A stretch of 64,000 bases of DNA. Source: Polychytrium aggregatum (taxonomy: Eukaryota; Chytridiomycota; Chytridiomycetes; Polychytriales). A program made the translations under genes and the position numbers. The stretch spans positions 186,001 to 250,000 of the forward strand of contig NW_026516268.1 of NCBI RefSeq assembly GCF_025602895.1, written 5' to 3'. The notes beneath the pieces were generated by a model that was not told the DNA's origin, did no database searches, and was given only the letters and a program-made list of their open reading frames with translations. How positions within the stretch are numbered: the stretch's first letter is position 1; each line of letters opens with the position of its first letter. Below, piece after piece: positions 21,727-34,038 of this stretch.

Positions 21727-22513
21727 ATTCCCGCCATCGCCGGTTCCTGATCCCATGGAGCACCTCCGGCTTTCCCCTCGCCTCCTGCTCTCATCCCCTC
21801 CGCCCCCGGACATTTTGTCACCCAATTCGTCCTGGAGACACGCTTCCTTCCGCCTCCGATCAAACCCTCGCACATCCCAAATAAACAGCCAACTTCCAGA
21901 CCCAGTGCGTCTGCTGTCCGCGGGAAGGCAAGATGCCAGTGGGGCCCAGTGGAGCCCGGTGGCACCCGGTGGGTAGCAGCGGTAGACGAGCTGTGTTTTT
22001 TGGATGTTCGACAAGTCGAGTCTATTGGCTAGATGGGTGTGGAGCTGATGGTAGTAACGGATGATGAAAAGGGCGGGCTGGGGCGATGAAGCAAGGGGGA
22101 TCTTGACGGGGAGTGTGTGGCAGTGATGGGAGCTTCGGACGGTGACATCGACGGGTAGAGCCCGACTCGGGCGACAGAATCAAATCAAGGTAGATCAAGG
22201 CGAATCAAGGCAAATCAAGGCAAGCCGAGGCGAACCGAGGCATATTGAAGCAAATCAAGATAGATCAGGATCATGGGAGGAAATAAACAGCCAAGTCAAA
22301 GCAACTGTGCATGCGGGGCAAGTGGCCAGCAGAGTCAAATAATAGAAGCAAGGTCTAAGGCCAACGACCAGAGTGGTCGCGAACAAGCATGATCTACGTG
22401 GGAAACACACTGGGGCGTGAGCAGACCGACCGCCGACATGCCGGCACCGGCCATGTCCGAGACATTCGCAGCCCCGCAGACGTCGACTGATCTGAGGGGG
22501 GGGGAAGGCAGTT
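21727..22513. other. Intergenic with an AATCAAGGC-type minisatellite
   Basis: 3' flanks of convergent SmD1 and the RGS-domain gene. A degenerate 10-bp repeat (aatcaaggca / gaaccgaggc) fills about 22184-22265, and a G8-9 run lies near 22497. No gene seen. Confidence 0.5.
22184..22265. repeat. Degenerate 10-bp minisatellite
   Basis: About eight units of (g/a)aatcaaggc with substitutions, seen directly. Confidence 0.85.
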
Positions 22514-25500
22514 TTACCGCAGCTTGAGGGCGAGGCGATCCTCAAGCCAGAACTCGATCTGGTTGCGCATCAGGGTCGCGTGGTTACCCCATAACTGCGC
22601 TGCTTCTGAGGCATATCCTCGGGGATGGTCTGGACCAAGGAACGAGTCGCGAGCGGGGTCGCCGTCCTCGTCCTCCTCCTCCTCCTCCTCGATGCTGGGC
22701 TTTGGGAAGGTGATGTCGAGCACTTGAGTTAGCACCTTCACAGCGGCCTTGGTGACGGGGTCGGCCTTGAGGTTCATCAGCTTGTACTTGCCGCCGAGGG
22801 TGGTGACCCGGCTGATGAGCTTGTCGAACTTTGAAATGTAGAGCGACAGGAACTTGGACCGCGACGTCATGAACGCGGTGTAGTGCTTGGTCAGGAGCTC
22901 AAAGACCTCGTTGTAGGCTTGTTGGAAGATGAGCGGGTCGATCAGGTTCTTGTCGTCCCGGCCGAGATCCGGGGTCAGGGATGGTGTCATCGTCGACAGG
23001 ATCTCCTTCATGCCATCTTTGACGACGCGCTTCGCCTTGTCCGTGACGTTGATCTCGAGTGTGCTCGAGGAGTCGAGGTAAGTCTGGTAGATCAGCACGG
23101 CCTCGACGTCTTCGTGATCGTTTTCCCAGTAGCGCTGGACATCGATCGCGAAAAAGAGCAGCTCGACAGAGTACTTTGTCAGCAGGTACGTCAGGAAGTA
23201 GATGAGCGGGACTCGGCTCGAGAGCAGCAGGTTGAGGGCGGTCGCTTCGGCCGTTATGTTATAGAGCCGCGTGATCGACACGGGCTGCGGCGGCTTGGAG
23301 GAAGTGGTGGAAGTGCTGATGCGTCCATATCCAAGCAGAACCGAGATGTTGGACATTGCCGTCGGTGGGATGGACGAGAGTCGAGACGACACTGAGTTTT
23401 GCGACGACTGCGAGGTGAGGGAAGCCATCGAGCCCACCGACAATGGACGCGATTGCCTCGACCTGGGCGCTGTTGGAAGCTCGATGGAGGGGCTTCGAGG
23501 GTCTGTTGGGTTGATTACAGCGGAGCGGGTGTGAGTAACAGCATCGGGGCTCTCTGTACAGGTCGCGGGCGACCTTGGTTCGATAAAAAGCCGTGCCATC
23601 GGACGGATCGACATAGCACGGCCGCCGTCCATCCGGGATAGCGAGATTAAGCGTTGACGACGAGACGCCTATTTCACGGCCGAAGCAGGGCACTGACGTG
23701 GACAGAATGCCGTGCGCCTTTGTAGCTTACATGGAACCGCCGGCAAGGGGCGTGGCCGGGACCGGAGCGAGGAAGCGCGAGGCTGGTGCTGGGATCCTTC
23801 AAAGGCCGAGGTGCTGTGTCGTGCTCCGCCCTGGCCGTTCTGCTCAAGGGACTGAGCGGTCGACTCGAGAGACTGGATGGCCTCTTCCCACAGGGCATCG
23901 AGCTGGCCGCGAAGCGCTGGATCCGCGGCCGGGGCGAGGTCGTGGTTGGGATCCGAGACGTCGTTCTCGGCCCACTTGATGTAGTTGAGCGTCGCCCAGC
24001 CGATCCACTCCTGGTCAGCCTTGGTGCGGCCATCGATGTCGGTGACAAGCCGCTGGGCTTTGGAATAGCCAGCAACGCCGGTGGCCTCGTCGCCGCCTTC
24101 TTGGGTCGTCAGTGTGCAGTCCGAGGAGGACGAGCCAAGGTTGTTTGGGTCGCCCGATTTGCTGACATCGAATGGGTCGCCTTCGGTCTTTGCCGTGAGC
24201 GGGGCGTATCCGTACCCCAAAGCTTGGCTTGGAAGCCGAGCACCGGACTTTGGGCTGGTTGTGGCCGCTTCGAGCTTGCGGGGCAGCGTGGCACCCGATG
24301 GGCGTTTGAGATCCTCGATTTCGATGCGAGACTCGCCCAGAGACCGCGAGAGTTTGGTGTTGCTGTTGATGTGGAAGATGGTGGCAATCGGGTCAGTTGG
24401 ACGGAGACGTGGCCAGTAAGGTGCTATTTGATCATACTAATTGCAGGGAGGTGGGGGCATGCTATGACCGAGGCGAGGCCAAAGTCGCTCGACAGCCACC
24501 GTACAGCACCCATCCAGACGAAGGGGGCAGTCAGTTCTAGTTTGGAATCTATATTATCTAGTGAGCCGGCTGCGGTAGGGTTGGTCACTTACGCCTCCTC
24601 GGTCATCTCGAGCTTGTAGTAGAGCATCACCAGTTCCTTGTTCTTGGCGGCAACCTCTTCTTTCGCCAGGCGCAGGGATATCTCCAGTTGCGATATGACC
24701 GACTGGGCCTCCTTCTGAGCCTCCAGCAGCGACTGGATCTTGGCTTTGCTCTCGCCCAGCCGTCCGATCAGGATGCGCTTCTCGATATCATGCTCGTTGA
24801 TGGCTGAGTTGAGCTGGGATTGTGTGTCCTCCAGAGCCTGCTCGATGGCGGTCATATCTGCAAGGCTCGCTGCTGGCTCGGGTTTGCCGTTCGACAGAAT
24901 TGAGATGGCATCGGCGAGGGCTGCGCTCTTCTGCTGAAGCTCTTCCGACCGCAGCTTTTCGTGCTCGTGCTCCTCGATCAGGAGGGCCAGTTGGGCATTG
25001 ACGTAGTCAAAGTTGCGTTTGAGCAGCGTATAGTCCTTGGCCTCGACCACCAGCTCACGGATGCGAGCCTCGAGGAGCTGTTTCTCCTCCTCGTGCTCCA
25101 AGGCCATATGCGTCGCGCTGGCCTTTGCGTGCTCCAGAGCCTTCTTGAGTTGCTGAAGCTCGTGCGCCGAAGCAGTTAGAGAGTGGGATAAGGGGCTGGC
25201 CTCGCTCTGGCGCGGCTCCGGGCCGGTGTGCATCTTGTCGACACTCGCCTTGAGGTCGTCATAGTCACCCTGGGATCGTTGAGCGTTGGCGAGCGACTCG
25301 GCAAGCTGCATCTCAAGAGTCTCCTTCTCGAGCTGGTGGTTCTTTTGAACAACCGAGTAGTGCGAGTTGAGCATGGAGAACTGGCTCTTCAGGTGCGCAT
25401 AATCTTGCTTGATGGCGTCCAGCTCGGACTTGAGCCCTTCCATCTGGATCTGCCCGTCGGAAACCGTGCTGGGCAGCGAGTCACGGAAGGAGCGCTCGCT

Positions 25501-26498
25501 CCGAACAGGGGTGGCAATGCGTCGATGGCTTTCTGCGTGATGGACCAACTCTGACTCGGGCCTGGGCTCGTATACCGACTCGACGATTGGCTCGGGCTCG
25601 GCAACTTCGACGGCATGTGCATGCTGGGGACTGGGACGCACCGTTGCCTCCGGTTCTGGATATGCGGCTGTGTCAAATGAAGCCATTGAAACCGGACGGG
25701 AGTCACTGAATGCCGGAGAGGCGGGGCGGGAGACACTAGCAGCGTCGGAGGGATCTGGGGTGCCTCGACGGCTCGTGGTTTCGCTTGCGGTGTCAAGGGT
25801 TTTTGCGATCCGGATGGTGGTTTGAGGGCCGGCTCTGCGGGTGGGTTTCTGGGTCCCGTTCTTGCCATGGTGATGGCCGGCATGGGACACTTTCGATGCC
25901 GACGCGGACGATTTGACAGTGGAGGACTTGGTCGTGGCTGAGGCGGTCGAGTTGGTTGACTTGGTAGATGGAGTCGGCTTGGGGTGTCCATCGGATTTGG
26001 TAGCGGTTGTCGATCTACTTGCCGCGGGAGTTGGCGGCTTGAGCGACGCTGCTGAAGCTGACCGGGAGACACTCTTGGAGGCTGTCGAGGGCTTTGTCCC
26101 GGATGTAGACTTCTTGGTATCATTCTTGGGCTTTGCCGACTGGGATGGCGTTCGGGTTGGAGTCGCAGACCGCGAGACAGAGGCAGAAGACGATGATGCC
26201 GAGGACTTGGATGTGGAGACGGCAGTGCTTGCGCCGGTCGATCGTCTGGCCGCTCCTCCAGCCGTCTCTGACTGCTTCAGAGTTGTGACGACGGTTTTCT
26301 GAGACAATAGAGCAAAGGATGGAGGAGCCAGGGTCAGAGTACGATCGGCGGCACAGTGACCGGGACGACAGCGGGCTTGGCCAGGCAGTTCGGGAGACGA
26401 AGGGTAAAGGCCGCCAGCATTGCAAGACATCTGGATTGCGGAAGGCTCTGCAGACACCGAGCAACGCGACTCACCTTGGTGGATGATGCAGTGGGCAT
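22514..26498 (-). CDS. Coiled-coil protein with C-terminal RGS domain
   Basis: Probable G-protein signalling regulator. Exons 26475-26498, 24593-26298 and 23731-24362 join firmly in phase. 23540-23668 and 22514-23502 complete a 1159-aa frame, but that requires a 37-nt intron (23503-23539), so the last junction is unresolved and 22514-23632 could be a separate gene. The N-terminal ~270 residues are Ser/Thr/Pro/Ala-rich and basic. Residues ~290-590 form a long coiled coil (LKSELDAIKQDYAHLKSQF and onward). The C-terminus shows the RGS fold pattern: LLLSSRVPLIYFLTYL, LLFFAIDVQRYW, IYQTYL, EINVTDKAKRVV and FQQAYNEVFELLTKHYTAFM, then an acidic run of six Glu. No catalytic domain seen. A fused coiled-coil/RGS architecture is not one I can match to a named fungal family. 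Confidence 0.7.
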
Positions 26499-26711
26499 CG
26501 GTGGCTTGTGCACGGGATTCGTGAGAGGGTATTCAACTTGTGCGGTGAGAGGGGGCGCTCAACTTGTGTGGTGGCAAGGTATACCTGGGCAGGCGCAGAA
26601 CACAAAGTTGATAAGCAGCTGGCCTGGTATCGGAACAGGCGGCTGAAGCAGCGATAGCGATGGCGATGGCACTCACTGATGGGAACTGCCTGTTATTCCA
26701 GGAATGGCCGG

Positions 26712-26751
26712 GTATGGATGAATATGGATGAATATGGATGAATATGGATGG
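26712..26751. repeat. (ATGGATGAAT)n repeat
   Basis: Four units of tatggatgaa, seen directly, in the 5' flank of the coiled-coil/RGS gene; it also creates a false start for the Sel1 frame. Confidence 0.9.
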
Positions 26752-28008
26752 ATACGGGTGAGGCCAACGAAAACTGGAGACTGGGCCGGGCAACGAGCAA
26801 ACAAGCGGGGTCAACAGAGCAGCCAGAAAATGGTCAACGAAAACGTCAAACAAACAGTCAACGAAAACGTCAAACAAACGGCCGAAGAATATCCACAAAC
26901 AATACCAGGGCGACACGCAGCGACGACGACAGGCCGCAAGACTGGCTGCGAGGCAGGATGCGGGACAGACGAGGCCAGAGAGAGTTGTCGCTCCGGGCTT
27001 GGCCGGCTCCGGAAATGGCGTGGAGCGGTGGGGCGGTGGGTCGCACAGTCTATTTACAGCGTGCGGCAAGGCGACCGATTGCCGTCGCTCACCGGCCGGT
27101 CACGTTCGCTCATCCGGTCGGTCACATCTGCTCATCTGGTCGGTCACATTCGGCTGATCTCGTTCTTCTGGTCCTCCATCCACATCGCTTTCCTCCGGGG
27201 TTGGTTCTCGCTCATCGGCCACGGAGTCGAACAGAGCGACGCAGCAGCTCTCAACCACTGGCAGGAAGTCAGTGCTCAATCCACCGACCCAGTCATCAAG
27301 CCCATCGCCACCCACATGGTCGGCTGGATGCACTACCTCGGCCGAGGAACTTTGCGAGACCAGCGCAAGGGCGTCAAGATCATCCGCGATAACAAATCGG
27401 ACCGATTCCCTTTCGGGGAGGGCGAGTGTTTGAGGGGTGGTGGTGACGAAACGATGGCGGCTCTTACCGCCTCGGACTGGCCCGCCCCACGCAAATTTTT
27501 CGAGCTGTGCGAATTGGGATCGAATCAAGATTGGCTGTGCACACACCTCATGTCCGTATGTTTGGTCAATGGATTCGGAACGACCCAGGACCAGACGGCA
27601 GCAGCGATCATCTTCGAGCTGCTGGCCAACGACGGCCACAGTCACAGCCAACAGTTGATTGGACTTTGCCACTATCATGGCTGGGGAGAATCAGAGAACT
27701 ACCCGGTGGCCTTGGATTGGTTCAGCAAGTCCGCCGACCAAGGCAACCCGTATGGACAGTGGTGGGTGGGTTGGTGTTATCGTTGGGGGGAAGGTGCTCC
27801 CAGGGATTTCACCAAGGCAGCCATGTGGTTCAGCAAGTCAGCCGAGCAGGGCAATCGGTACGGACAGTGCAATCTCGGATATCTCTACAAAGACGGCAAC
27901 GGCGTCACAGAGTGCATCGACACCGCCGTCATATGGTACCGCGAGTCTGCAAGCCAGGGAAACGAAGAGGCTATCGATAGACTCAAGGAACTTGGCAAAT
28001 GGCCATGA
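26728..28008 (+). CDS. Sel1-like repeat protein, start uncertain
   Basis: Tandem Sel1-type TPR-like repeats form a solenoid used for protein binding. The supported part is about 27230-28008. Repeat signatures seen: MVGWMHYLGRGTLRDQRKG, LIGLCHYHGWGESENYPVA followed by LDWFSKSADQGN, GWCYRWGEGAPRDFTKAAMW, then FSKSAEQGN, and NLGYLYKDGNGV followed by AVIWYRESASQGN. The last three repeats are nearly canonical; the first ones are degenerate. The 5' part of the frame (26728-27100) reads through simple repeats (NENVKQTVNENVKQT) and is unlikely to be coding in full, so the true start or a further exon lies somewhere before 27300. No signal peptide visible in the supported part. Confidence 0.7.
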   Translation: MNMDEYGWIRVRPTKTGDWAGQRANKRGQQSSQKMVNENVKQTVNENVKQTAEEYPQTIPGRHAATTTGRKTGCEAGCGTDEARESCRSGLGRLRKWRGAVGRWVAQSIYSVRQGDRLPSLTGRSRSLIRSVTSAHLVGHIRLISFFWSSIHIAFLRGWFSLIGHGVEQSDAAALNHWQEVSAQSTDPVIKPIATHMVGWMHYLGRGTLRDQRKGVKIIRDNKSDRFPFGEGECLRGGGDETMAALTASDWPAPRKFFELCELGSNQDWLCTHLMSVCLVNGFGTTQDQTAAAIIFELLANDGHSHSQQLIGLCHYHGWGESENYPVALDWFSKSADQGNPYGQWWVGWCYRWGEGAPRDFTKAAMWFSKSAEQGNRYGQCNLGYLYKDGNGVTECIDTAVIWYRESASQGNEEAIDRLKELGKWP

Positions 28009-28843
28009 TTCCCGTGCCCTTCTGGACGATGGCTCTCCATCGCCATGAAGCATTCTAATACACAGACCCATTGCCTCCAAAACTATCGCTGGGGCTGGCC
28101 GTGCAACACCATAGCTACTTACAGAGGCGGAGCTGCCTCGACACCCCCCGGGATGGCATCGGGGACGAGACTATCTTTTGCCCGGCATCCGCATGGCCGA
28201 TGGTGCATGGGTATGCATCCACTCCCCTTCCCCAAAACAAGGCAGCGAATCAACCCGAGCAACCAGGGTCCTTGCTCGCCCCCCCCCCCTGTGGCATGAT
28301 GCTTGCAAGACAATGCTATGATGCTATGTATTGCAATTCAGTCAGAGCCGGCCTCGTCGGCATTCGTGTTTTGGGGCGCCTGTGGGTTTGGGGACCGAGT
28401 CAAATATGACTCCTGCCTGCAGGTTCAAGGATAGCGGTCCTATGATATGGGGGGACGCGTTTGCTTTCCCACAAAGAATGTCAAACTTGCCCATGGGTGT
28501 TCCAGCTGGGCGAACAAATCACTGACCGAGCAGTGGAACAGCGAGCGGCTTGCCAGGCGGCGCAACAGCACAGCAGCGAGGCGCGGTGAGAGACCCACCG
28601 CCCAAGCACAAGTCGGTCACATTGGCAGACCCGGAAGCGCAGAAGGGAACCACGGCATTCATTCAACACAAATCGATGAACAGCCAGACCAAGCCGCCGT
28701 CTCCTGGCTCGTCCGGCCGACAAAAGACGCTCCCCTCGGCCATTCCCCTCGCCGTTGTTGTCTCCTTTCGACTCCATCGCCGCTCCCCTGCCCCCGTCTG
28801 GCTTTGGAATCGACATCTTCGTCGCTTCCGTCCCAAACCCAGC
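28009..28843. other. Intergenic, 5' flank of the reductase gene
   Basis: Nothing recognisable apart from a C9-10 run near 28280. The frame in register with the reductase stays open upstream to 28550, but the low-complexity peptide argues for a start at 28844. Confidence 0.5.
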
Positions 28844-31800
28844 ATGCTCAGAGCATTCTCCTGCTGTTTCGGAGGGCTTGCTGCCCCACCCAAGGACCGA
28901 GATGTCCCCTCGCAGACCAAGGCCCCTGTCTCCCAGCAGCCAAAGTTCCAGCCACTGACTGATCCCATGGGCTCTTGGCGCCATCCCATCGAATGCCTCG
29001 TCAGTATCGCGCGCGACGAGCCCGATGCTCTCCTGATCAACACCTACGAGAACGGTGCCTCAGAACGCTTCAGCTATCTCCAGGTGTGGAAGCAGGCTTA
29101 CTCGATCGCCCAGGCTCTCAAGGCCCTCCCTGGCTGGGATGATGAGAGCCACGAGGTCATCGGCACTTTCTGCGAGACAGAGGCCCACTGGATGATCTAT
29201 TCGTTCGCGGTGTGGATACTTGGCAAGTGAGTATCGGCTGTCGGTGTGACGTTGTGCTGTTGTGATGTTGCGATGTTGTGATGTCGCTTGTTCGAGGCGG
29301 TGTTCACAGTCCACATCACATGTCCAACTCCATGACAAGGGCCGAGTCTCACCAATCCTTTGATCCCCATCTAGGAAAGCACTCAACTTTGCTCTCAACC
29401 TGCCCTCTGCTGCCCGCAAGACCCTGTGCGAGAGGTTTGTCCTGTGTGCTTGTCCCAGTCGTGACTCACGAGATGAGACGTCCCAGCGACCTCTGTGTTC
29501 AAACCTGACTCGGTCCTTGGCCTCAACCGGTGCAGATACTCAATCAAGTACATCCTCCATCATCAAACAAAGCCTGGCCGCACCGAGGGTGTGACGCTGA
29601 TCGATGCCGCCACCTTCTCGGTGCTGGACAGCATTCCGTCCCCGTCTCTCGATGTCTGTGCGCCGCTCGACGATTACGTCACCATCCAGTGCACCTCCGG
29701 AACGACAGGTATACATGACTGCCTGAGTGGATGTCACAGCAGGATGGCTGAGGATGGTGTTGTGCTGACGACGCATGTCCAATCCGTGACGCTGATCCAT
29801 TTCGTCTCGGGGCCGATTCCACAGGCATCCCCAAGTCGTGAGTCTTCCTGAGACAGTTGATCACATATTGCAATGTTTGAGCTCTCACCTCTGAATCGCA
29901 GTGGAGGAGCCTCAGCACCCGAACTAATCCCTCTTGCATGTCCATTCACGAATGCAGTTTCAAGTTTGCCCACACCGGAGCCATCACAGCTCGGGCCGCT
30001 ATCGGCATTGCAAATTGTAGCATCGGGCTTTTGCAGGTACGACAAATGATCCACGACTCGGTGCAGGACTGCCACTGTCGAGAACGATGCACTGACGTTT
30101 GATGGTTCTCAGCTTCCATCGTTTGTGGCGACATTGGCCCTGTTCCTCAGTGCCCTGAATCTTGGAGGATCTGTGTGGATTCCAAAGCCCACACTCAGCT
30201 CCATTGACAAAGCAAAGAGCGTTATTCAAATACTCGATGACGGTGTTGACTACGTGTACTTGGTGAGTGAAATGCCGGCGAGGGTGTCGGAGCTCATTTC
30301 ATCCATGTGCTGACGCTGGCGGCGCTCCCACAGACTCCATCCTTCATGAAGATGATTATCGGCATCGCCACCTCGCTGAACCCGAAGGTCAAGTGGACGA
30401 ACACAAAAAAAGTAATGCTCGGCTCGGAAAGTATTCCTATGAGTATCATTTACAAGACGAAGGAGCGTTTCCCAAAGGTTGAGTTCCAGTCAGTGTATGG
30501 ATCAAGCGAGGTACAGTTCATAGAATCCGTCCTTCGCAATAGCACCAAGTTGGTTGGTCACTAATCCAAAAACTCGAACCAGACGATGGTCATTGGCGCA
30601 CTTTCGTATTCGAGAATCCCGGCCAACAGCGAAGTTCCAGAGAAGTTGGTCTACAAGCTGGCCAGACCTGGCGTTCGTTGCATTCTCTTTGACGAGGAGG
30701 GCAATGTCGTCGACCAACACCAAACCAAGGAAGGAATCCTGGTCTTTGCTGTCGACAAGGACCATCCCATCAAGAACCACCCCAACTTTGCCAACGCCGA
30801 TCCCGGCAACAAGCTCGCCTCGTTCGGCTTCCTCGAGGATGGCTCGCCCCGTGTCTGCACCATGGACTGGGTCGAGATGGTTGGCGAGAAAGAGTTCACT
30901 GTGGTTGGAAGGTGAGTCAATGGCTGGGTGTTGCATCTCATTGATGGCGAATGCACATCTGGCATCCTGACTACACATCCCACTCCTGCATCCCGAGTAC
31001 TCACCCCATCCATTCCCTCACTCCACACCATCACTCCAGATTCGACCAGAAGATCAAGGTCAACGGTGTCTATGTCGACCTCAACGCCCTCGAGGAGCTG
31101 GCCAACGAAAACATGTCCAAGATCATCTCGGACTGTGCCTTCATCCAGACCTCCGAGAAGAAGATCGTGATGCTCTTTGTCCGCAGAAGAGGCTCTCAGG
31201 TTAACCCCACTCCTGCCGAGCTTCTGCAGCTGACCGAGGACATGTTTGCGCTGACGAACGTCGCCAAGTTCCCGATCCACAACTGCTTCGAGCTCGACGA
31301 GTTTCCCTTCAACGACTCGGGCAAGCGCGACCTCAAGAAGCTCAGGCGCATCGCCGAGAATGTCGATCAGTTCGGCAAGTCGGTCGAGTACCCTCGTTTG
31401 AAACTCGCCAACACTCCCCTGTCCCGCACCGCCGCCAAGATCTCCACACTTGGCAGCCAGATCATCGACAACCCCGCCCTCGACGGCCGCAACTACTACA
31501 TCGGCGGTGTTGGCTTTGACTCGCTGAGTGTCGGTCGTCTGGCCCTCGCCATCAAGGACGAGTTCAATGTCGAGGTCTCGCCACTTATCTTGCTATCGAA
31601 CGGAATGACGCCGCTCGATGTCGCCCAGCTGGTTGTCGACATCCTCGACGACAGACCGATGATTCCCCCGACCGTCCATCTGGCTGCTGAGGCCGCCAAG
31701 CTCGACGATGCGAGTGTGACGGCCGAGGGTCTTCCTCCGTTTGTCTATCCCAAGGACCCTCGCGGCATCGTCCTGACCGGTGCCACTGGCTTCCTCGGTG

Positions 31801-33218
31801 CCTTCCTGGTCTTTGAGCTGGCCCACAAGTTCCCTCGGGCCAAGATCTACTGCCTCGTGCGGGCCCCGACCGAGCAGGCGGCTGTCGAGCGCATCATCAG
31901 CACGGCTCAGAAGCTGGTCCTCGATCCGAGCCAGAGAGCCTTCCTCGACCACAGCCTCAAATCTCGCCTCGTTGGACTGTGCGGCAACCTGTCGCAGGAC
32001 AAGTGGGGACTCTCGGACGAGCGATGGAAGGAGATCAGCGAGGAGACCGACATGATTGTCCACAACGGCGCCGAGGTCCACTGGCTGTTTGACTATGACA
32101 GACTCAAGGGACCCAACGTCCTTGGCACGGCAACAGCACTGAGACTGGCCACAACCCACCACCTGAAGCCGCTGCACTACATCTCGACCATCGGCACGAT
32201 CCCGATGGCCAAGAAGGCAGACAAGCCGCTCGAGGAGAAGATCTACTCGGCCTGGAACATCTCTGGCGGGTATGGCCAGACCAAGTGGGTCTCTGAGCAG
32301 CTGGTCAACAAGGCACGATCGAGGGGAGTGCCGGTGACGATCATTCGCCCAGCCGTCATTGCCGGCGACAGCCAGTACGGAGGTGAGTCGAATGTGGTGT
32401 GGTGTGGTGGAGATGTGATGTGGTGGAGATGTCTCATTCATTCCCACGGACTGGCCATGAATCGATGGTCTCGATTGTCAAGTGCCACTCATCCACCAAC
32501 TGACATCAACTGACACCTTCACACCTCCATTGCTCCAGTGTCCAACACGGACGACTACATCTGGCGATATGTCAAGGGATGCATCCAGCTCAGTGTTGCT
32601 CCCTCGCACGCCACTCTCGTCACGATGACCATGGATCCCGTCGACCATGTTGCCAAGGTGGTTGCCGAGATTGCCGGCTCGGAGGAGGCCCTGTCCAAGT
32701 TTGTGTTCCACATCAGCGACTCGGAGCACAGGTGAGGAGTGTGTGATGTGGTGTGCGATGTGGTGTGTGGTGTGCGATGTGGTGTGGATGGTGGATCCTG
32801 ACTCTGATTACTCACTCACTCACTCACTCACTCACTCACTCACTCACTCACTCACTCACTCACTCACCACAGTGTCCTCTCCGAGACCCGGCTGTTTGAG
32901 ATTGTCAGGAACCATGGCTGGCCGATCCTGTTCGAGACCCGCGAGCAGTTCAAAGAGGCCTTCCACTCCCATCCCGCCGTCGAGAGCAACGCCCTGTTCC
33001 CGCTCATGCACATCATGATGGACATGTCCTTCAAGATCGACAACGCCAACACCCGCTCGATCTACCCAACGCCCTGTCCTTCGCTGGAGGAGGTTGTCGA
33101 GAAGTGTCTCAACTATCTGCACCACGCTCGCTTCTTGGGCGATCCCCTGGACCCGTCTTCGTCCTTCAAGATCAAGTATCCCGAGACCAGCGTGGTCACC
33201 CGCACCGGCCGCAACTGA
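28844..33218 (+). CDS. NRPS-like adenylation-carrier-reductase enzyme, 1081 aa
   Basis: Predicted to activate a carboxylic acid as AMP-ester, load it on a carrier arm and release it by NADPH reduction. Exons: 28844-29226, 29375-29434, 29536-29708, 29825-29837, 29958-30036, 30113-30262, 30334-30510, 30583-30911, 31040-32382, 32539-32731, 32873-33218, all in phase. Adenylation domain ~45-560: TSGTTGIPKS (A3), YGSSE (A5), VVGR then KVNGVYVD (A8) and NDSGKRDLKKL with the A10 Lys. Carrier near residue 610: GGVGFDSLSV with the phosphopantetheine Ser. Thioester reductase ~690-1060: GIVLTGATGFLG for NADPH, STIGTIP and YGQTKWVSE with the Tyr-x-x-x-Lys pair. No condensation domain. Substrate cannot be read. 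A 13-nt exon (29825-29837) carries the end of A3. Related in layout to fungal aryl-acid and L-aminoadipate reductases. Confidence 0.93.
32810..32867 (+). repeat. (CTCA)n microsatellite before a splice acceptor
   Basis: About 14 units of actc, ending five bases before the cag acceptor at 32870-32872 of the reductase gene. It forms the polypyrimidine-like tract of that intron. Confidence 0.95.
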
Positions 33219-34038
33219 GGTCCGATGCACCACGGCGATGTGGGTTCGGGACTCTGAATGCCTCATAATCTTGATAATATCCCGTGTTTCGTGTCTCTTG
33301 TTCTATTTGGATCTGTCGTCTCTACCTTTTCTTCCAGATGTGCCTTGTCTCCCGTTTCCTTTTCCTGTCCGTTACTTCTTTGGTGATCCCAGTGATGGAT
33401 GGTTTGCTTCGATTGGTGTGTCAACCTACTTTGCAATATACTGCTCCGTTGACCACCTCGTTGGCCGTGTGCCCTTGCGCACATCCAAGCCAGGACTGAG
33501 TGAGAGTGTGGCAGAATACAAATGGGTTCCTTGGCCCAAGCGGCTGATGATACCAACGAGGCCGGGCCATCGGCTCTCGACTCTCGCAGCTGAGCGGGCG
33601 AGTTGACAAGGAGGCATTCGATCAATATCCCGCAGTCGCGGCCCATCTCGAAAATCCAGGTGGGGTCTCCCCAGGAGCTCATTTATTTATTTATTTCTCT
33701 CTTGGAACGGTTGTGTGAATCGTGTGGAGTGAGGCAAATGGTACATGCACAGCAAGCAACATGCACGCATGCACCGACAACCAAACAAACAAAAGATGAA
33801 GAAAAGAACAGAGGATAGCATAATAAAAAACAGGGAGCAAGCAGTTTGGGCAAACCAAGTAGCATTGGAGCAGCAAGCGGATGTGTCTCCATCCTTGCGA
33901 GAGCACGTCGCCTATTCTCGGTAGCCATTGCAACGAGTGGGCAGTGCCGTTCAGACGGCACACAACGGATCGATTCAGTTCTGTTGGCACTGTTCGAATT
34001 GCCGCGATCTCGGCTTCGGACGAGCGGCCATGGCTCCA
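33219..34038. other. Intergenic between convergent reductase and TUP1
   Basis: 3' flanks. Contains a (TTTA)4 run at about 33683-33698 and AT-richer sequence with aataaa near 33821. No gene seen. Confidence 0.5.

Noticed and set aside
23259-23693. Alternative 144-codon minus frame through the RGS exon
   Set aside because: Only its first ~42 codons can be linked by splice phase. The remainder overlaps the RGS frame, which carries the domain.
26728-27100. The 5' third of the Sel1-repeat frame as coding
   Set aside because: It begins in the ATGGATGAAT microsatellite and runs through AACGAAAACGTCAAACAAAC repeats; no Sel1 repeats are seen before about 27300.
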